From Rhabditoides inermis (lineage: Eukaryota; Nematoda; Chromadorea; Rhabditida; Rhabditidae): DNA of 64,000 nt. Positions within the stretch are counted from its first letter, which is position 1. Each line of letters opens with the position of its first letter. The stretch spans positions 1-64,000 of the forward strand of contig CAWZYM010000176.1 in NCBI GenBank assembly GCA_963966185.1, written 5' to 3'. The notes under the pieces are model-generated. The model was not told the DNA's origin. It saw only the letters and a program-made list of their open reading frames with translations, and made no database searches. Made by a program: the position numbers and the translations under genes. Of this stretch, positions 48,601-59,489 are shown piece by piece.

Positions 48601-51600
48601 GACGGAGATACGGTCAAGATGTACCTGGAAAACTTAACCAGAAGAGTCTGGACTAGCGCTCCGGCGCGCTGCCGCGCGCCTCCGCACTAGGTATCCAAGA
48701 ATAGAAAATAGAATAGTAGTTCATCTTGCTCTCTATTGATTCTTACGGAGAGACATCCATGTGAAAGATCTATGTATTTCTTTTACTTTCTGTCTTTCTA
48801 ACTTTCTCTCTCCTACTTTCTTCTTTCTCACTTTCATTAAGTTTTTTTTTACCTATATACACTCTCTTTCCCTCTCTCGTTCTCTCTTTCTTTTCTCTCT
48901 CCCCCTTTCTCTTTCTCGCCTCCCTTCTCTCTCTCTCGCTCTCTCTCTCTCTCCCTCGTCTCTCTCTCTCTCCCTCGTCTACTCTCACACCTCCGCTGCA
49001 GTCACAGAATTTTTTAGAGACAGTAATATGGTCTCTTCTGTCTACTCTCACGTCTTTGCTGCGGTGACAAAAACTTTCTAGAGACAGTTCCGTGGTCTCT
49101 TCTGTCTCATTTTACGTCTTCGCTGCTGTCACGACATTTTTCTAGAGACAGTTCGAACGTCTCTTCTACCAACTCTCAAGTATCCGCATCTATCACATCT
49201 TTTTTCTAGAAGCAGTTCTATGCTCTCTTCTGTCTACTCTCACGTCTCTGCATCGATCACATCACTTTTCTAGAAACAGTTATATGCTCTCTTCTGTCTA
49301 CTCTCACGTCTCCGCATCGATCACATCACTTTTCTAGAAACAGTTCTATGCTCTCTTCTGTCTACTCTCGCGTATCCGCAGCGGTCACGACACTGTTCTA
49401 GAGATAGTTTTATGCTCTCTTCTGTCTACTCTCATGTCTCCGAATCGATCACAACACTTTTCTAGAAGCAGTACTATGCTCTCTTCTGTCTACTCTCATG
49501 TCTCCGCATCGATCACATCACTTTTCTAGAAGCAGTTCTATGCTCTCTTCTCTCTACTCTAACATCTCCGCATCGATCACATAACTTTTCTATAAGCAGT
49601 ATATACTCTCTTCTGTCTACTCTCACGTCTCCGCATCGATCACAACACTTTTCTATAAGCAGTTCTATGCTCTCTTCTGTCTACTCTCACGTCTCCGCAT
49701 CGATCACAACACTTTTCTAGAAGCAGTACTATGCTCTCTTCTGTCTACTCTCATGTCTCCGCATCGATCACAACACTTTTCTAGAAGCAGTTCTATGCTC
49801 TCTTCTCTCTTTTCTCACGTCTCCGCACTCTCCGCATCGATCACAACACTTTTCTAGAAGCAGTACTATGCTCTCTTCTGTCTACTCTCATGTCTCCGCA
49901 TCGATCACAACACTTTTCTAGAAGCAGTTCTATGCTCTCTTCTCTCTACTCTAACGTCTCCGCATCGATCACATAACTTTTCTATAAGCAGTTCTATACT
50001 CTCTTCTGTCTACTCTCACGTCTCCGCATCGATCACAACACTTTTCTATAAGCAGTTCTATGCTCTCTTCTGTCTACTCTCACGTCTCCGCATCGATCAC
50101 AACACTTTTCTGGAAGCAGTACTATGCTCTCTTCTGTCTACTCTCATGTCTCCGCATCGATCACAACACTTTTCTAAAAGCAGTTCTATGCTCTCTTCTC
50201 TCTACTCTCACGTCTCCGCATCGATCACATAGCTTTTCTATAAGCAGTTCTATACTCTCTTCTGTCTACTCTCACGTCTCCGCATCGATCACAACACTTT
50301 TCTATAAGCAGTTCTATGCTCTCTTCTGTCTACTCTCACGTCTTCGCATCGATCACAACACTTTTCTAGAAGCAGTACTATGCTCTCTTCTGTCTACTCT
50401 CATGTCTCCGCATCGATCACAACACTTTTCTAGAGGCAGTTCTATGCTCTCTTCTCTCTACTCTAACGTCTCCGCATCGATCACAACACTTTTCTATAAG
50501 CAGTTCTATGCTCTCTTCTGTCTACTCTCACGTCTTCGCATCGATCACAACACTTTTCTAGAAGCAGTACTATGCTCTCTTCTGTCTACTCTCACGTCTC
50601 CGCATCGATCACAACACTTTTCTATAAGCAGTTCTATGCTCTCTTCTGTCTACTCTCACGTCTTCGCATCGATCACAACACTTTTCTAGAAGCAGTACTA
50701 TGCTCTCTTCTGTCTACTCTCATGTCTCCGCATCGATCACAACACTTTTCTAGAAGCAGTTCTATGCTCTCTTCTCTCTACTCTAACGTCTCCGCATCGA
50801 TCACATTACTTTTCTATAAGCAGTTCTATACTCTCTTCTGTCTACTCTCACGTCTCCGCATCGATCACAACACTTTTCTATAAGCAGTTCTATGCTCTCT
50901 TCTGTCTACTCTCACGTCTTCGCATCGATCACAACACTTTTCTAGAAGCAGTACTATGCTCTCTTCTGTCTACTCTCATGTCTCCGCATCGATCACAACA
51001 CTTTTCTAGAAGCAGTTCTATGCTCTCTTCTCTCTACTCTCACGTCTCCGCATTTATCACATAACTTTTCTAGAAGCAGTTCTATACTCTCTTCTGTCTA
51101 CTCTCACGTCTCCGCATCGATCACAACACTTTTCTATAAGCAGTTCTATGCTCTCTTCTGTCTACTCTCAGGTCTCCACATCGGGCACAACACTTTTCTA
51201 GAGACGTTCTGTGTGTTTTTTCACTCTCACTCTCAAATTCTACAATGTTCTCACATTCAGAGTTCTTGTCGCTAGAGTGAGCAAGGATTACATCAAATCT
51301 TATTCGCGTTCGAGAACGAAGCGAAATAGCATTGTATTTTTACTTTTTTTTCTATGACTTCACAACAATTACAAAAAAAACATTCGTTCTTTAAACACAG
51401 ACTTCGCAATATGGAATGAGTCTTGCACTTGATGTTTTTTTAAGGATTCTATTGATACTCGAAAATGCTCACCTCACCTCACTTTCATTTTTTTACTGAA
51501 CTGCTCAAAAGACTACGCGTTTTTCAGTAATAACGAGAGCATAACAGTCTCGGTAAAACATTGTTCGATTAACAAAAAAAAGAATAAGAATTAAGTATCT

Positions 51601-54600
51601 ACAATGCAGTGACCCTTTCATGTGACGGCTGACAGAAAGCACGCCGGCTGGCACGCCACTCGCATAATCTGCGCTTGTTGTGGAAGTAGTATGAAAGAGT
51701 ATGACAATCAAAGTTTTTTCTACAACACTATGTACTCGATCAGTCACTGTTTTCAATCCATATTTCTATAATATACATACAATGACCTCGTTGCCACGGC
51801 TGAGAGGCGGTGGGCGCGCCCTAAGTGTTGTGCTCATGTTTGAAGTAGCTTGATAAAGTTTGAAGTTTGTTTGATTTTTACAAACCATTATTTAACGACT
51901 GAACTCGTCTTGCCAAACTTTCCTTGTCTTTTCCAATCTTCAACTCTTCGTTTCGTTGAAGTTATGCGTTGAAGCTAGAAATTTTGTCTTTTTCAACTGA
52001 ATCAATCTATTATTGATTTTATTTACACGTGTTTCTATTGAACTAACGCACCACAATGTGGATATGTGTCAGTTTTCGCGAATGACAACTAATTGACAAC
52101 GATCAGTTGACCTCGCGGCTGGTAGCGAGCAACCCGGAGGGCGCGACCCCAGCAAGTAACGCGCTCCCAAAAGTTGTCTAATATGATATGAAGACGAAGT
52201 CCGATTGATCTGAAATTTTGACAGTAGGGCTTATCTGCCCATAAAAGCTTAAGTTTACAAATTGGACACTCCATCTTGACTGTACGAAAAGTCGATCATA
52301 TTTGCCTTATTTCACGACTTTTCGAAAATTGAAACAAGTTTATATATTCTCCTTTACGTAATCTAACTTCTATTCAATTTTTATTATAATCGAAGATCAT
52401 GAAATTTGGGTGCATTTTGGGTACATTCGCCTATTTGGGCATGAAGATGAGGTCACAGTCGGCTGGTATCGCGGCTATCAAATTTTTCTAGGTCGATTCA
52501 CCCACCCATCAAGTTTCATTCGATTTGAAACATTTTGAAATTTTTCTCCATAGTTAAGAGATTACGTGATAACTATGATCAGAAGATCGCTATTGACGAG
52601 ATAATTGGAATTTTGCGTTCTCGGGTTTTGAAGAAACTTTCTAGAAGAATACAGCTATTAGGCTACACTTTGAAAAGAGATATCTCTCCGGAAAGAATGA
52701 CGGACAGACACACACCATAGTAAATATTAGTCTCAATGGGGGACAGATCACTCTCACTTTTGAGCGTTTCCAGTCGGAATCACCCAATTTCCATTAAACT
52801 TTTTATTATCGTTCCATCCCAAATCAACCATTGTTTCAGGCACAAAATCAACATCAACATCGCTGAAAAAGTGTTTTTAGGATCTAATTGCAAAACAATG
52901 AAACCTCATTTGTGTTTTCGTCTTCACTTCATTCATTTTAGACCGCGAATTTTTAGACGAATTTACATCGCTTATTTTAGATTTGGATATTTTAGATTCC
53001 TTTAAATTAGTTTCAATCGTTTTCGTTATTTTTGACTCATTCGATTTCACGTCACTCATTTTTGATTCGTATGTAGGATTTACTGATATCTCCGAGTCTG
53101 TTTTGCTCGTCACAAAGGACTCATAAACAGCTCTCGGATCAACCGTCAAGCAATCCTAGGCATTCGATGACATTTCAGTAATGGAAAAGTTTGTCTTACA
53201 AGATATATTCCAACACTGTTTACAAACTTCATGTGGTTATCGGTGTTAAAATCAATCTAAAAAATACGGTTACCTTCAATGTTGTCTACAAAAACTTACC
53301 CAGTTCTTCTTGTGCTTCTTGCTTCTTATTGGATTCAAATGTCGATAATACGCTAGTAGAACGAATACAGCTCCGATAAACCAAAAAGAGAACGCCAACA
53401 CACCTAATACAGATGAGTGAACACTTTTTAAAAGCATGAATACAACTCACATATATTATTAACGAGTAGATAGTACGGTTTGATTTGATCACACGCTCTT
53501 GTCACAATGTTTCTATACACAGTTGACAGTCTGCATTGTTTCGGAAGTTTGTCCTTTATTGATTTCTGAAAAAATAAGACATGACTGATGCTCATTGAAG
53601 TTAGTTTCACCATGAGTGTTGTACGATTCAACGAGTCGTCAACTGGTTTCAAAAGGTGAATTGCCCCCATGTCTTGGATAGTTTTATTCAAAGCATTCAA
53701 AAGATCGACAAATGCAGTCACATTTCCCGCATTTGTATTACTGTTTCTTCTTGTCCATAAGCCCTGCAAAAATGAAATCGTTTCTTATGTAAAAACAAAA
53801 GTAACTATGATTACTCAAACAAAAACAATTTACTGTAATTCACACAAACAGTTTTCTAACCGTGTATGATTTGATGATTTTTCCTTGATCTGTTAACACA
53901 TCAAATTGTGTTCAGTTGAGGGACAATCACTGACAACTACATGTCCAGGATATTCCTGAACCCATCCAGGAATTGGAGCACACTCTTTCAGTAGACTTTT
54001 CAGTTTCGTGTCGTAGAGTTTGTAGTGTCGTTCAAGTTGCTAAAACATGTCTTGTTGATTTTAAGTTGTCTCACCTGCACTTGTTTCCTTATGTTTACAG
54101 CGTATTCCACTGTCATATTTTGTATGAAGGCAATAGTTTCGTCAAATTTGCTTGTTATATCTGACATAGTTCTTAATGTTGTGCAGAACTCATAAACACA
54201 CCTTTAGCATTGATGCGTTCAATGTATTTGTCAAACAGAAGTTGCTTCCCATCGCATAACTTCATATCCCTAATAAACACTTGTTTTTCACGTGACTAAC
54301 ATTTCGAAATGTACATTGCGTTTCGTTGAAGGACGTTGTTGAATTTGAACGAAAAGTCTGATACCAGATTCATATTGTGTTCAAAATATGAACAACTAAG
54401 CTGTCGAGAATTCGCCAAATTGAGCATTATACTAAAGCAGATTATTTTGAATGTTTAATTAAATGAATCAATTGAAACTGTATCTCACGGTATAGGTACG
54501 CTAGTTATGATCATGAAAACAAAGAAGACCACCGATAGTTTCAGAAAAGTGGTATATTTTGCTGAAAAGGATGACAATACTTGAAAACTTGTAACCTGGA

Positions 54601-56340
54601 CAATGTAACCTGGAACAAAGTAGAACACATAGCTTGTCCCAGCTGCTAGAAGAATACAAACGAAATAGAATATTGCCAAAGCGTTCGCCGTATAATTATT
54701 CATTGTGTACTAAATTTCATCAAGTTTAAATCATCCTACACTAATTCATGAAACAAACATACGTCGAATGAAAACCTTTTCATTATTTTATTTTCAGAGC
54801 GAAAAGAGGTGAGTTCGTCGCGTATCTAAATTGTAATTACAATTTTTTCATTCGTTGCATTGTTTGATCTACCTTTCTCCAGAATATGATGGTTTTCAGA
54901 GGAAATTCTTTTCGTAAAAGATTTCTTTGAAACACGTTTGCCTTGGAATATAATATCCAATGAATGTTATTCGAATTTATGGTCTAAAAGTAAAATTATA
55001 TGACTTGACGTCTTACGTCAAATTTTATTCCTTTACCGCATTATTTTGTCCAATCTTGACAGCATTGAAATTGACGAAGAAATGATACGTTGCATTCACG
55101 GTAGGATATCTGTTTCCAACTTTGTCCTGCAAAACCGAAGTAAAAACATTCACACGAATCATTTTACTCTTGCGGATTTCGATAAAGTTATCACTTGGTC
55201 TGCGTCTGGGAGCAGATTCAAGTGTGTCGATAATTGATTCTGAATGTTAAGCAAATGTTACGTCCTTAAAACAACTTTAATACCGCCAACGTCTTTGGAT
55301 ATGTATCATTGAGTAATTTCATTGATATCATATTTTTCTACAACAAACATTAGGTATCAATACCATTCACGTGAGATTTCACCTGTTGGTTGAATAGCAT
55401 CTTTGTGAAGTTGAATGTGTTATTTTTCGGATTCTCTATAGAATTGTTCATTGCACAAGCGAGTGTCTTCAGTTCATTATATGCATCTGAATCAAGGTTA
55501 TCAGAAGTAAAATGAACTGTCATACTGTCTATTTCCGTGTTTATATTGATCTCGAACTTTTCTGGAATGGTTCTGCTCGAACTGAGAAAAGCAGCGAACA
55601 GAATAATATTTATGAACATTCCGACCGCCAGAATACCATACATCACGAAAAGGCCAATCTGAAGGCATTAAAGACACTGAAGCGTCTGTGCTCTACACAA
55701 AAACCTTGGCATATTTGATCTGTATGAACAAATCGTCGATCATATTTGGTATTTCCACTGTATGTTCTTGTCTGTTAGTAGACAGTGTGAACGTTTTCGG
55801 AATCTATGAAAAAATGTATGTAGAGGCGTACAAAGAATTCAAAGCATACCTGTGTTTTCGGCTTTCTTTTTCGAAGAATGTTAATTGCTACCACAACTGC
55901 AATCACACTGCCACAAGCAAACAAATCGACCAATATCGGAGAAATGAGAGACGAGTACTGAGTGATTAAAACAACATTGAACTAGTAGATTCATATTGAT
56001 ACCGAGATTTGTTTTTCTATATCTTCTACGAGTCTTCGAACAGATTGCGACTCAGTGCGGTTTTGTCCATACATATACTGAAACGTTTATGATTGCCTTA
56101 TTGTTTGATAGTACAGCACACCTGTAACACTCCCAGCAGTCTGGTATTGCTGATTCTTGCGCGATCCTTGGTTGCCCAAATCGCAGTCGATGCATCGAGT
56201 AGATGTGTGCCCCATCCATTTCTATCCGATAACTCTCTCACATCCACTGCATCGTTCTTGCATTCTACAATATAATAAGTAAGATAAGTTCTACTGTAAT
56301 TTTATAACAACGAGGAAGATCAAGACTAGAGACCGCAATG
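45622..56340 (-). CDS. PPK4: prominin-like receptor with PTP (Arg to Lys) and CK1-like kinase
   Basis: Minus strand. A hydrophobic leader (SLVLIFLVVIKLQ) near 56340-56295 joins the ectodomain exon ending at 56264. TM2 is MYGILAVGMFINIILFAAFL (55650-55590), then TM3-TM4 (54700-54480), then a loop with LPKQCRLSTVYRNIVTRACD, then TM5 near 53400-53350. A Ser/Lys-rich juxtamembrane exon (53149-52905) leads to 52862-52758 (DLGWNDNKKFNGNWVIPTG). After a 4.1-kb intron the frame resumes at about 48628 (YILTVSPSADTAVDFW) in matching phase. The PTP has YTGWEDCLAP and HCGDGISKSAAFVG, so the invariant Arg of CX5R is Lys (48109-48111) and the phosphatase is probably inactive. The kinase (47130-45622) keeps LGSGTYGHVYEA, YAMK, HRDLKPGNFAIGG, LDFGMACR and CDDLESW. 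It ends DNKAMLRSFDNRKQ. Confidence 0.75.
47185..47600. repeat. Tandem duplication in a PPK4 intron
   Basis: Between the PTP and kinase exons, about 150 bp at 47190-47340 (CTGCCTAAAATGTGACAAGG ... CTCTCACTATCTCGC) is repeated at 47408-47595 with small changes. The two copies are separated by AGATAGTGATA repeats. It explains why this intron is about 480 bp in PPK4 and only about 50 bp in PPK2. Confidence 0.8.
48640..52757. other. 4.1-kb intron of PPK4
   Basis: Bounded by a GTGAGA donor just after codon QK (52757, minus) and a TTTTCCAG acceptor at about 48629. It holds a pyrimidine tract (48780-48980), the 64-bp minisatellite (49010-51215) and about 1.5 kb of sequence with no recognised gene (51216-52757). 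The matching PPK2 intron is about 40 bp. The frame at 51505-51756 (minus) matches nothing known. Confidence 0.7.
49010..51215. repeat. 64-bp minisatellite, about 34 units
   Basis: A 64-bp unit (CTCTCTTCTGTCTACTCTCA ... CATCGATCACAACACTTTTC ... AAGCAGTTCTATG) is repeated from about 49010 to 51215. The first units are the most diverged; later ones are nearly identical. Four variants alternate in order: AGAAGCAGTACTATG, AGAAGCAGTTCTATG with CTCTAACG, ATAAGCAGTTCTATACT and ATAAGCAGTTCTATGCT. This gives a 256-bp higher-order period. The 209-residue frame through it is a by-product of the 64-bp period (not a multiple of three, so all frames are mixed). Confidence 0.92.
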
Positions 56341-56344
56341 AACA

Positions 56345-56900
56345 TTTGTGTGACCCAATCGAAATCCTGTGTTATAATGTTCTAATATGCAAATATGCAA
56401 AGCACTGTATCATCAGTGTTTCAACCTATGCAGTTAGATAGCATTCGGTTAACTGATTTCAGGCATATTTTGTTTGCGGCTCAATTGTATCAAAATCACC
56501 ACAGGTGCGTTGCCCGTGTGAGAACCTAGACTGCAAATCGACATCGACATCGGACTCCCCATATGGGCGATCAGCAAACGAAGAGGTCGAAAAATACAAT
56601 CAACATCTTCAACATGTCATGTGTGTACTCTTCGAACTGTGCTCACCACCACTGCAGATTGCATCCAGACTACATACCGCGCAGTGAGACGACAGATGCT
56701 AGGATGGATACCCGTTGACTGTTTCGTAAAATGTACTCCGGATGAAGTGGAAAGAGTGTCCCACTATTCAAATAGAAAAAAAGTTTCGCGCAGTGTACAT
56801 ATGTGTGCGCAGCATATATAGCGGAAGCAACTGGATTCCATCATCTCGATAACCAATGATATCACGGTGAAATGACAACCAACCTAACAACAAGCGACTA
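56345..56900. other. Left-arm spacer between PPK4 and the small peptide gene
   Basis: Mirror-related to 58830-59270 in the right arm (ACATCGACATCGGACTCCCC, TGCTAGGATGGATACCCGTT, GATATCACGGTGAAATGACA). A frame beginning at 56505 (MRCPCENLDCKSTSTSDSPY) starts after a CCACAG acceptor-like site but is not kept intact in the other arm. No gene assigned. It would contain the promoters of PPK4 and the peptide gene. Confidence 0.45.
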
Positions 56901-56910
56901 TCGTGAGTCA

Positions 56911-57187
56911 CTAGTCAAAAGTCTGTGACGTCATCTTATCCAAATTCATTCCATTCATCGATGGATTTTTAAAATAATGATTAAAATAATGACCTTTTCC
57001 ATTCGCCCAGTGTGCCATCATCAGCAACAGAAGCAACAACCTATAACAGAACATTATGAGATTATTGTCAACAAAGAGGTGAGAGAAAATTTTCGGCAAC
57101 CGACCGAGCGAGGCGAGACATGGCGGGGAAATGAGGAGACACTTGGATGGAAAAAATGGACACTCACCGCCACATCAGATGCGCCAT
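56911..57187 (-). CDS. Small secreted peptide gene, left-arm copy
   Basis: Two exons on minus: 57187-57168 (ATG to a GTGAGT donor) and 57040-56911 (after a TTATAG acceptor). Together they encode 49 residues. It begins MAHLMWRLLLLLLMMAHW, a strong signal peptide. The mature part begins after ANG, with KGHYFNHYFKNPSMNGMN and ends SQTFD. The mirror copy at 58549-58825 has identical splice sites and only Asn/Asp at the cleavage region seen as a difference. I do not recognise the family. A secreted peptide hormone or effector-like peptide is possible, and no dibasic processing site is visible. Confidence 0.6.
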
Positions 57188-57290
57188 TGCGAAGCAATGA
57201 CGATAGGGATGGAAGAAGACTCACATCACAGCGAATAATGAAAATGATGACAAAACAAATTTTTCGAAAGGAGAGGAGACTAGCGTTTCG

Positions 57291-57315
57291 GATCACCAGC
57301 GATTCGCTGGTGATC
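57291..57315. repeat. 25-bp hairpin flanking the satellite (copy 1 of 4)
   Basis: GATCACCAGCGA, one central T, then the mirror TCGCTGGTGATC. The same perfect hairpin is at 57434-57458, 58278-58302 and 58431-58455, that is, twice on each side of the centre. Each pair is separated by a copy of the sequence upstream of the small peptide gene. Confidence 0.9.
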
Positions 57316-57458
57316 AGCTCGGTTCAGCTTGGCGAAGAAATGACGATAGGGATGGAAGAAGACTCACATCACAGCGAATTATGAAAATGATGACAAAACA
57401 AATTTTTCGAAAGGAGAGGAGACTAGCGTTTCGGATCACCAGCGATTCGCTGGTGATC

Positions 57459-57965
57459 TGCTCGGATCAGCTCGGATCAGCTCGGATCAGCTCGGATCAG
57501 CTCGGATCAGCTCGGATCAGCTCGGATCAGCTCGGATCAGCTCGGATCAGCTCGGATCAGCTCGGATCAGCTCGGATCAGCTCGAATCAGCTCGGATCAG
57601 CTCGGATCAGCTCGGATCAGCTCGGATCAGCTCGGATCAGCTCGGATCAGCTCGGATCAGCTCGGATCAGCTCGGATCAGCTCGGATCAGCTCGGATCAG
57701 ATCGGATCAGCTCGGATCAGCTCGGATCAGCTCGGATCAGCTCGGATCAGCTCGGATCAGCTCGGATCAGCTCGGATCAGCTCGGATCAGCTCGGATCAG
57801 CTCGGATCAGCTCGGATCAGCTCGGATCAGCTCGGATCAGCTCGGATCAGCTCGGATCAGCTCGGATCAACTCGGATCAGCTCGGATCAGCTCGGATCAG
57901 CTCGAATCAGCTCGGATCAGCTCGAATCAGCTCGAATCAGCTCGCATCAGCTCGAATCAGCTCGG
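57459..57965. repeat. 10-bp satellite array, left (GGATCAGCTC)n
   Basis: About 50 uninterrupted copies of GGATCAGCTC with rare single-base variants (GAATCAGCTC, GGATCAGATC), denser at the right end. The unit contains GATC and AGCT. Three units make 30 bp, so every frame reads as a repeated decapeptide such as ISSDQLGSAR without stops. This is not evidence of a gene. Confidence 0.97.
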
Positions 57966-58032
57966 CGGTAGCGCAGTGGGTGTGTGCGCGGCTCTCAATC
58001 GAAAGGTCGCTGGTTCGATGCCGCCCGTGGGC
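57961..58032 (+). repeat. tRNA-like sequence at the palindrome centre
   Basis: The 70 bp between the two inverted arrays read GGCGGTAGCGCAGTGGGTGT (A-box-like), CTCTCAATCGAAAGG and GGTCGCTGGTTCGATGCC (B box). It looks like a tRNA-derived SINE head rather than a working tRNA, as the acceptor ends do not pair well. It is the only asymmetric part of the palindrome. Confidence 0.6.
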
Positions 58033-58279
58033 CAGCTGATCCGAGCTGATCCGAGCTGCTCCGAGCTGCTCCGAGCTGATCCGAGCTGATCCGAGCTGAT
58101 CCGAGCTGATCCGAGCTGATCCGAGCTGATCCGAGCTGATCCGAGCTGATCCGAGCTGATCCGAGCTGATCCGAGCTGATCCGAGCTGATCCGAGCTGAT
58201 CCGAGCTGATCCGAGCTGATCCGAGCTGATCCGAGCTGATCCGAGCTGATCCGAGCTGATCCGAGCTGATCCGAGCTGA
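58031..58279. repeat. 10-bp satellite array, right (inverted)
   Basis: About 25 copies of GATCCGAGCT, the reverse complement of the left array unit; three early units read GCTCCGAGCT. It is half the length of the left array, so the arrays have expanded or contracted separately since the inversion. Confidence 0.96.
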
Positions 58280-58548
58280 TCACCAGCGAATCGCTGGTGA
58301 TCCGAAACGCTAGTCTCCTCTCCTTTCGAAAAATTTGTTTTGTCATCATTTTCATAATTCGCTGTGATTTGAGTCTTCTTCCATCCCTATCGTCATTTCT
58401 TCGCCGAGCTGAACCGAGCTGATCACCAGCGAATCGCTGGTGATCCGAAACGCTAGTCTCCTCTCCTTTCGAAAAATTTGTTTTGTCATCATTTTCATAA
58501 TTCGCTGTGATGTGAGTCTTCTTCCATCCCTATCGTCATTTCTTCGCA

Positions 58549-58825
58549 ATGGCGCATCTGATGTGGCGGTGAGTGTCCATTCTTTCCATCCAAGTGTCTC
58601 CTCATTTCCCCGCCATGTCTCGCCTCGCTCGGTCGGTTGCCGAAAATTTTCTCTCACTTCTTTGTTGACAATAATCTCATAATGTTCTGTTATAGGTTGT
58701 TGCTTCTGTTGCTGATGATGGCACACTGGGCGGATGGAAAAGGTCATTATTTTAATCATTATTTTAAAAATCCATCGATGAATGGAATGAATTTGGATAA
58801 GATGACGTCACAGACTTTTGACTAG
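58549..58825 (+). CDS. Small secreted peptide gene, right-arm copy
   Basis: Exon 1 is 58549-58568, a 127-nt intron runs from GTGAGT to TTATAG, and exon 2 is 58696-58825. It encodes 49 residues: signal peptide MAHLMWRLLLLLLMMAHW, then ADGKGHYFNHYFKNPSMNGM and an end in MTSQTFD. The join CG|G restores codon 7 in frame. The upstream text (GAGTCTTCTTCCATCCCTAT) is itself duplicated beside the satellite at 58372. Transcribed towards PPK5. Function unknown; the clean splice and signal peptide kept in both arms favour a real gene, though the mirror copy may be too recent to show selection. Confidence 0.6.
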
Positions 58826-59354
58826 TGACTCACGATAGTCGCTTGTTGTTAGGTTGGTTGTCATTTCACCGTGATATCATGGGTTATCGAGATGATGGAA
58901 TCCAGTTGCTTCCGCTATATATGCTGCGCACACATATGTTCACTACGCGAAACTTTTTTTTCTATTTGAATAGTGGCACACTCTTTCCACTTCATCCGGT
59001 GTACATTTTACGCAACAGTCAACGGGTATCCATCCTAGAATCTGTCGTTTCACTGCGCGGTTACGTAGTCTGGTTGCAATCTGCAGTGGTGGTGAGCACA
59101 GTGCGAAGTGTACACTCATGACATGTTAAAGATGATGATTGTATTCTTCGACCTTTGTGTTTCCTGATGGGCCAAATGGGGAGTCCGATGTCGATGTCGA
59201 TTCGCAGTCTAGGTTTTCTCGCTCTCACACGGACAACCCACGCACCTGTGGTGGTCGATTTTGATACAATAAAGTACCTATGCACAATTTTTACGCTGAA
59301 TCCGAATATTATCAAAACTTTTTCAAAATCACTCACTCACTCACTCCTCGGCCG

Positions 59355-59485
59355 ATTCTCCGTAGATCATCTGGAGCATTGTCGCTTCTTAGCCGGCGAG
59401 CATCGTGTGAACCAGTTCTGACCACTTGACGCGGTCTTGTGCCATGTCCATAACAGCGTCCATCCACTGCCCGTTGGAGAGTGTT
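59355..59485 (-). pseudogene. 3' end of an RTE-type retrotransposon, minus strand
   Basis: On the minus strand the text reads GQWMDAVMDMAQDRVKWSEL followed by VHTMLAG and a stop, the typical last residues of an RTE/BovB-like ORF. Only this C-terminal stub is present. It abuts a plus-strand RTE fragment at 59490 head to head. Confidence 0.6.
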
Positions 59486-59489
59486 CCAA

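Larger units (their letters stand above)
56840..58920. repeat. Inner part of a giant palindrome
   Basis: 56827-57960 is mirrored at 58030-58920, including GCGGAAGCAACTGGATTCCA at the outer edge. The mirror continues outwards: left arm at least to 53360, right arm to the window end at 64000. The right arm is interrupted by retrotransposon pieces at about 59280-60400. The axis lies near 57990. PPK4 and PPK5 are therefore divergent mirror copies. Confidence 0.88.

Noticed and set aside
50060..50689. 209-residue frame rich in Ser and His
   Set aside because: It follows the 64-bp minisatellite and has no start context or splice evidence.
49010..51215. CRISPR-like array of regular repeats
   Set aside because: Units are directly adjacent with no unique spacers, and the genome is eukaryotic; it is a minisatellite.
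57381..57971. Open frame of repeated decapeptides (ISSDQLGSAR)
   Set aside because: A 10-bp tandem repeat gives a stop-free decapeptide in every frame; the array on the other side does the same. Satellite DNA explains it.
57961..58032. Functional tRNA at the palindrome centre
   Set aside because: A- and B-box-like text is present, but acceptor and anticodon stems do not form a full cloverleaf.
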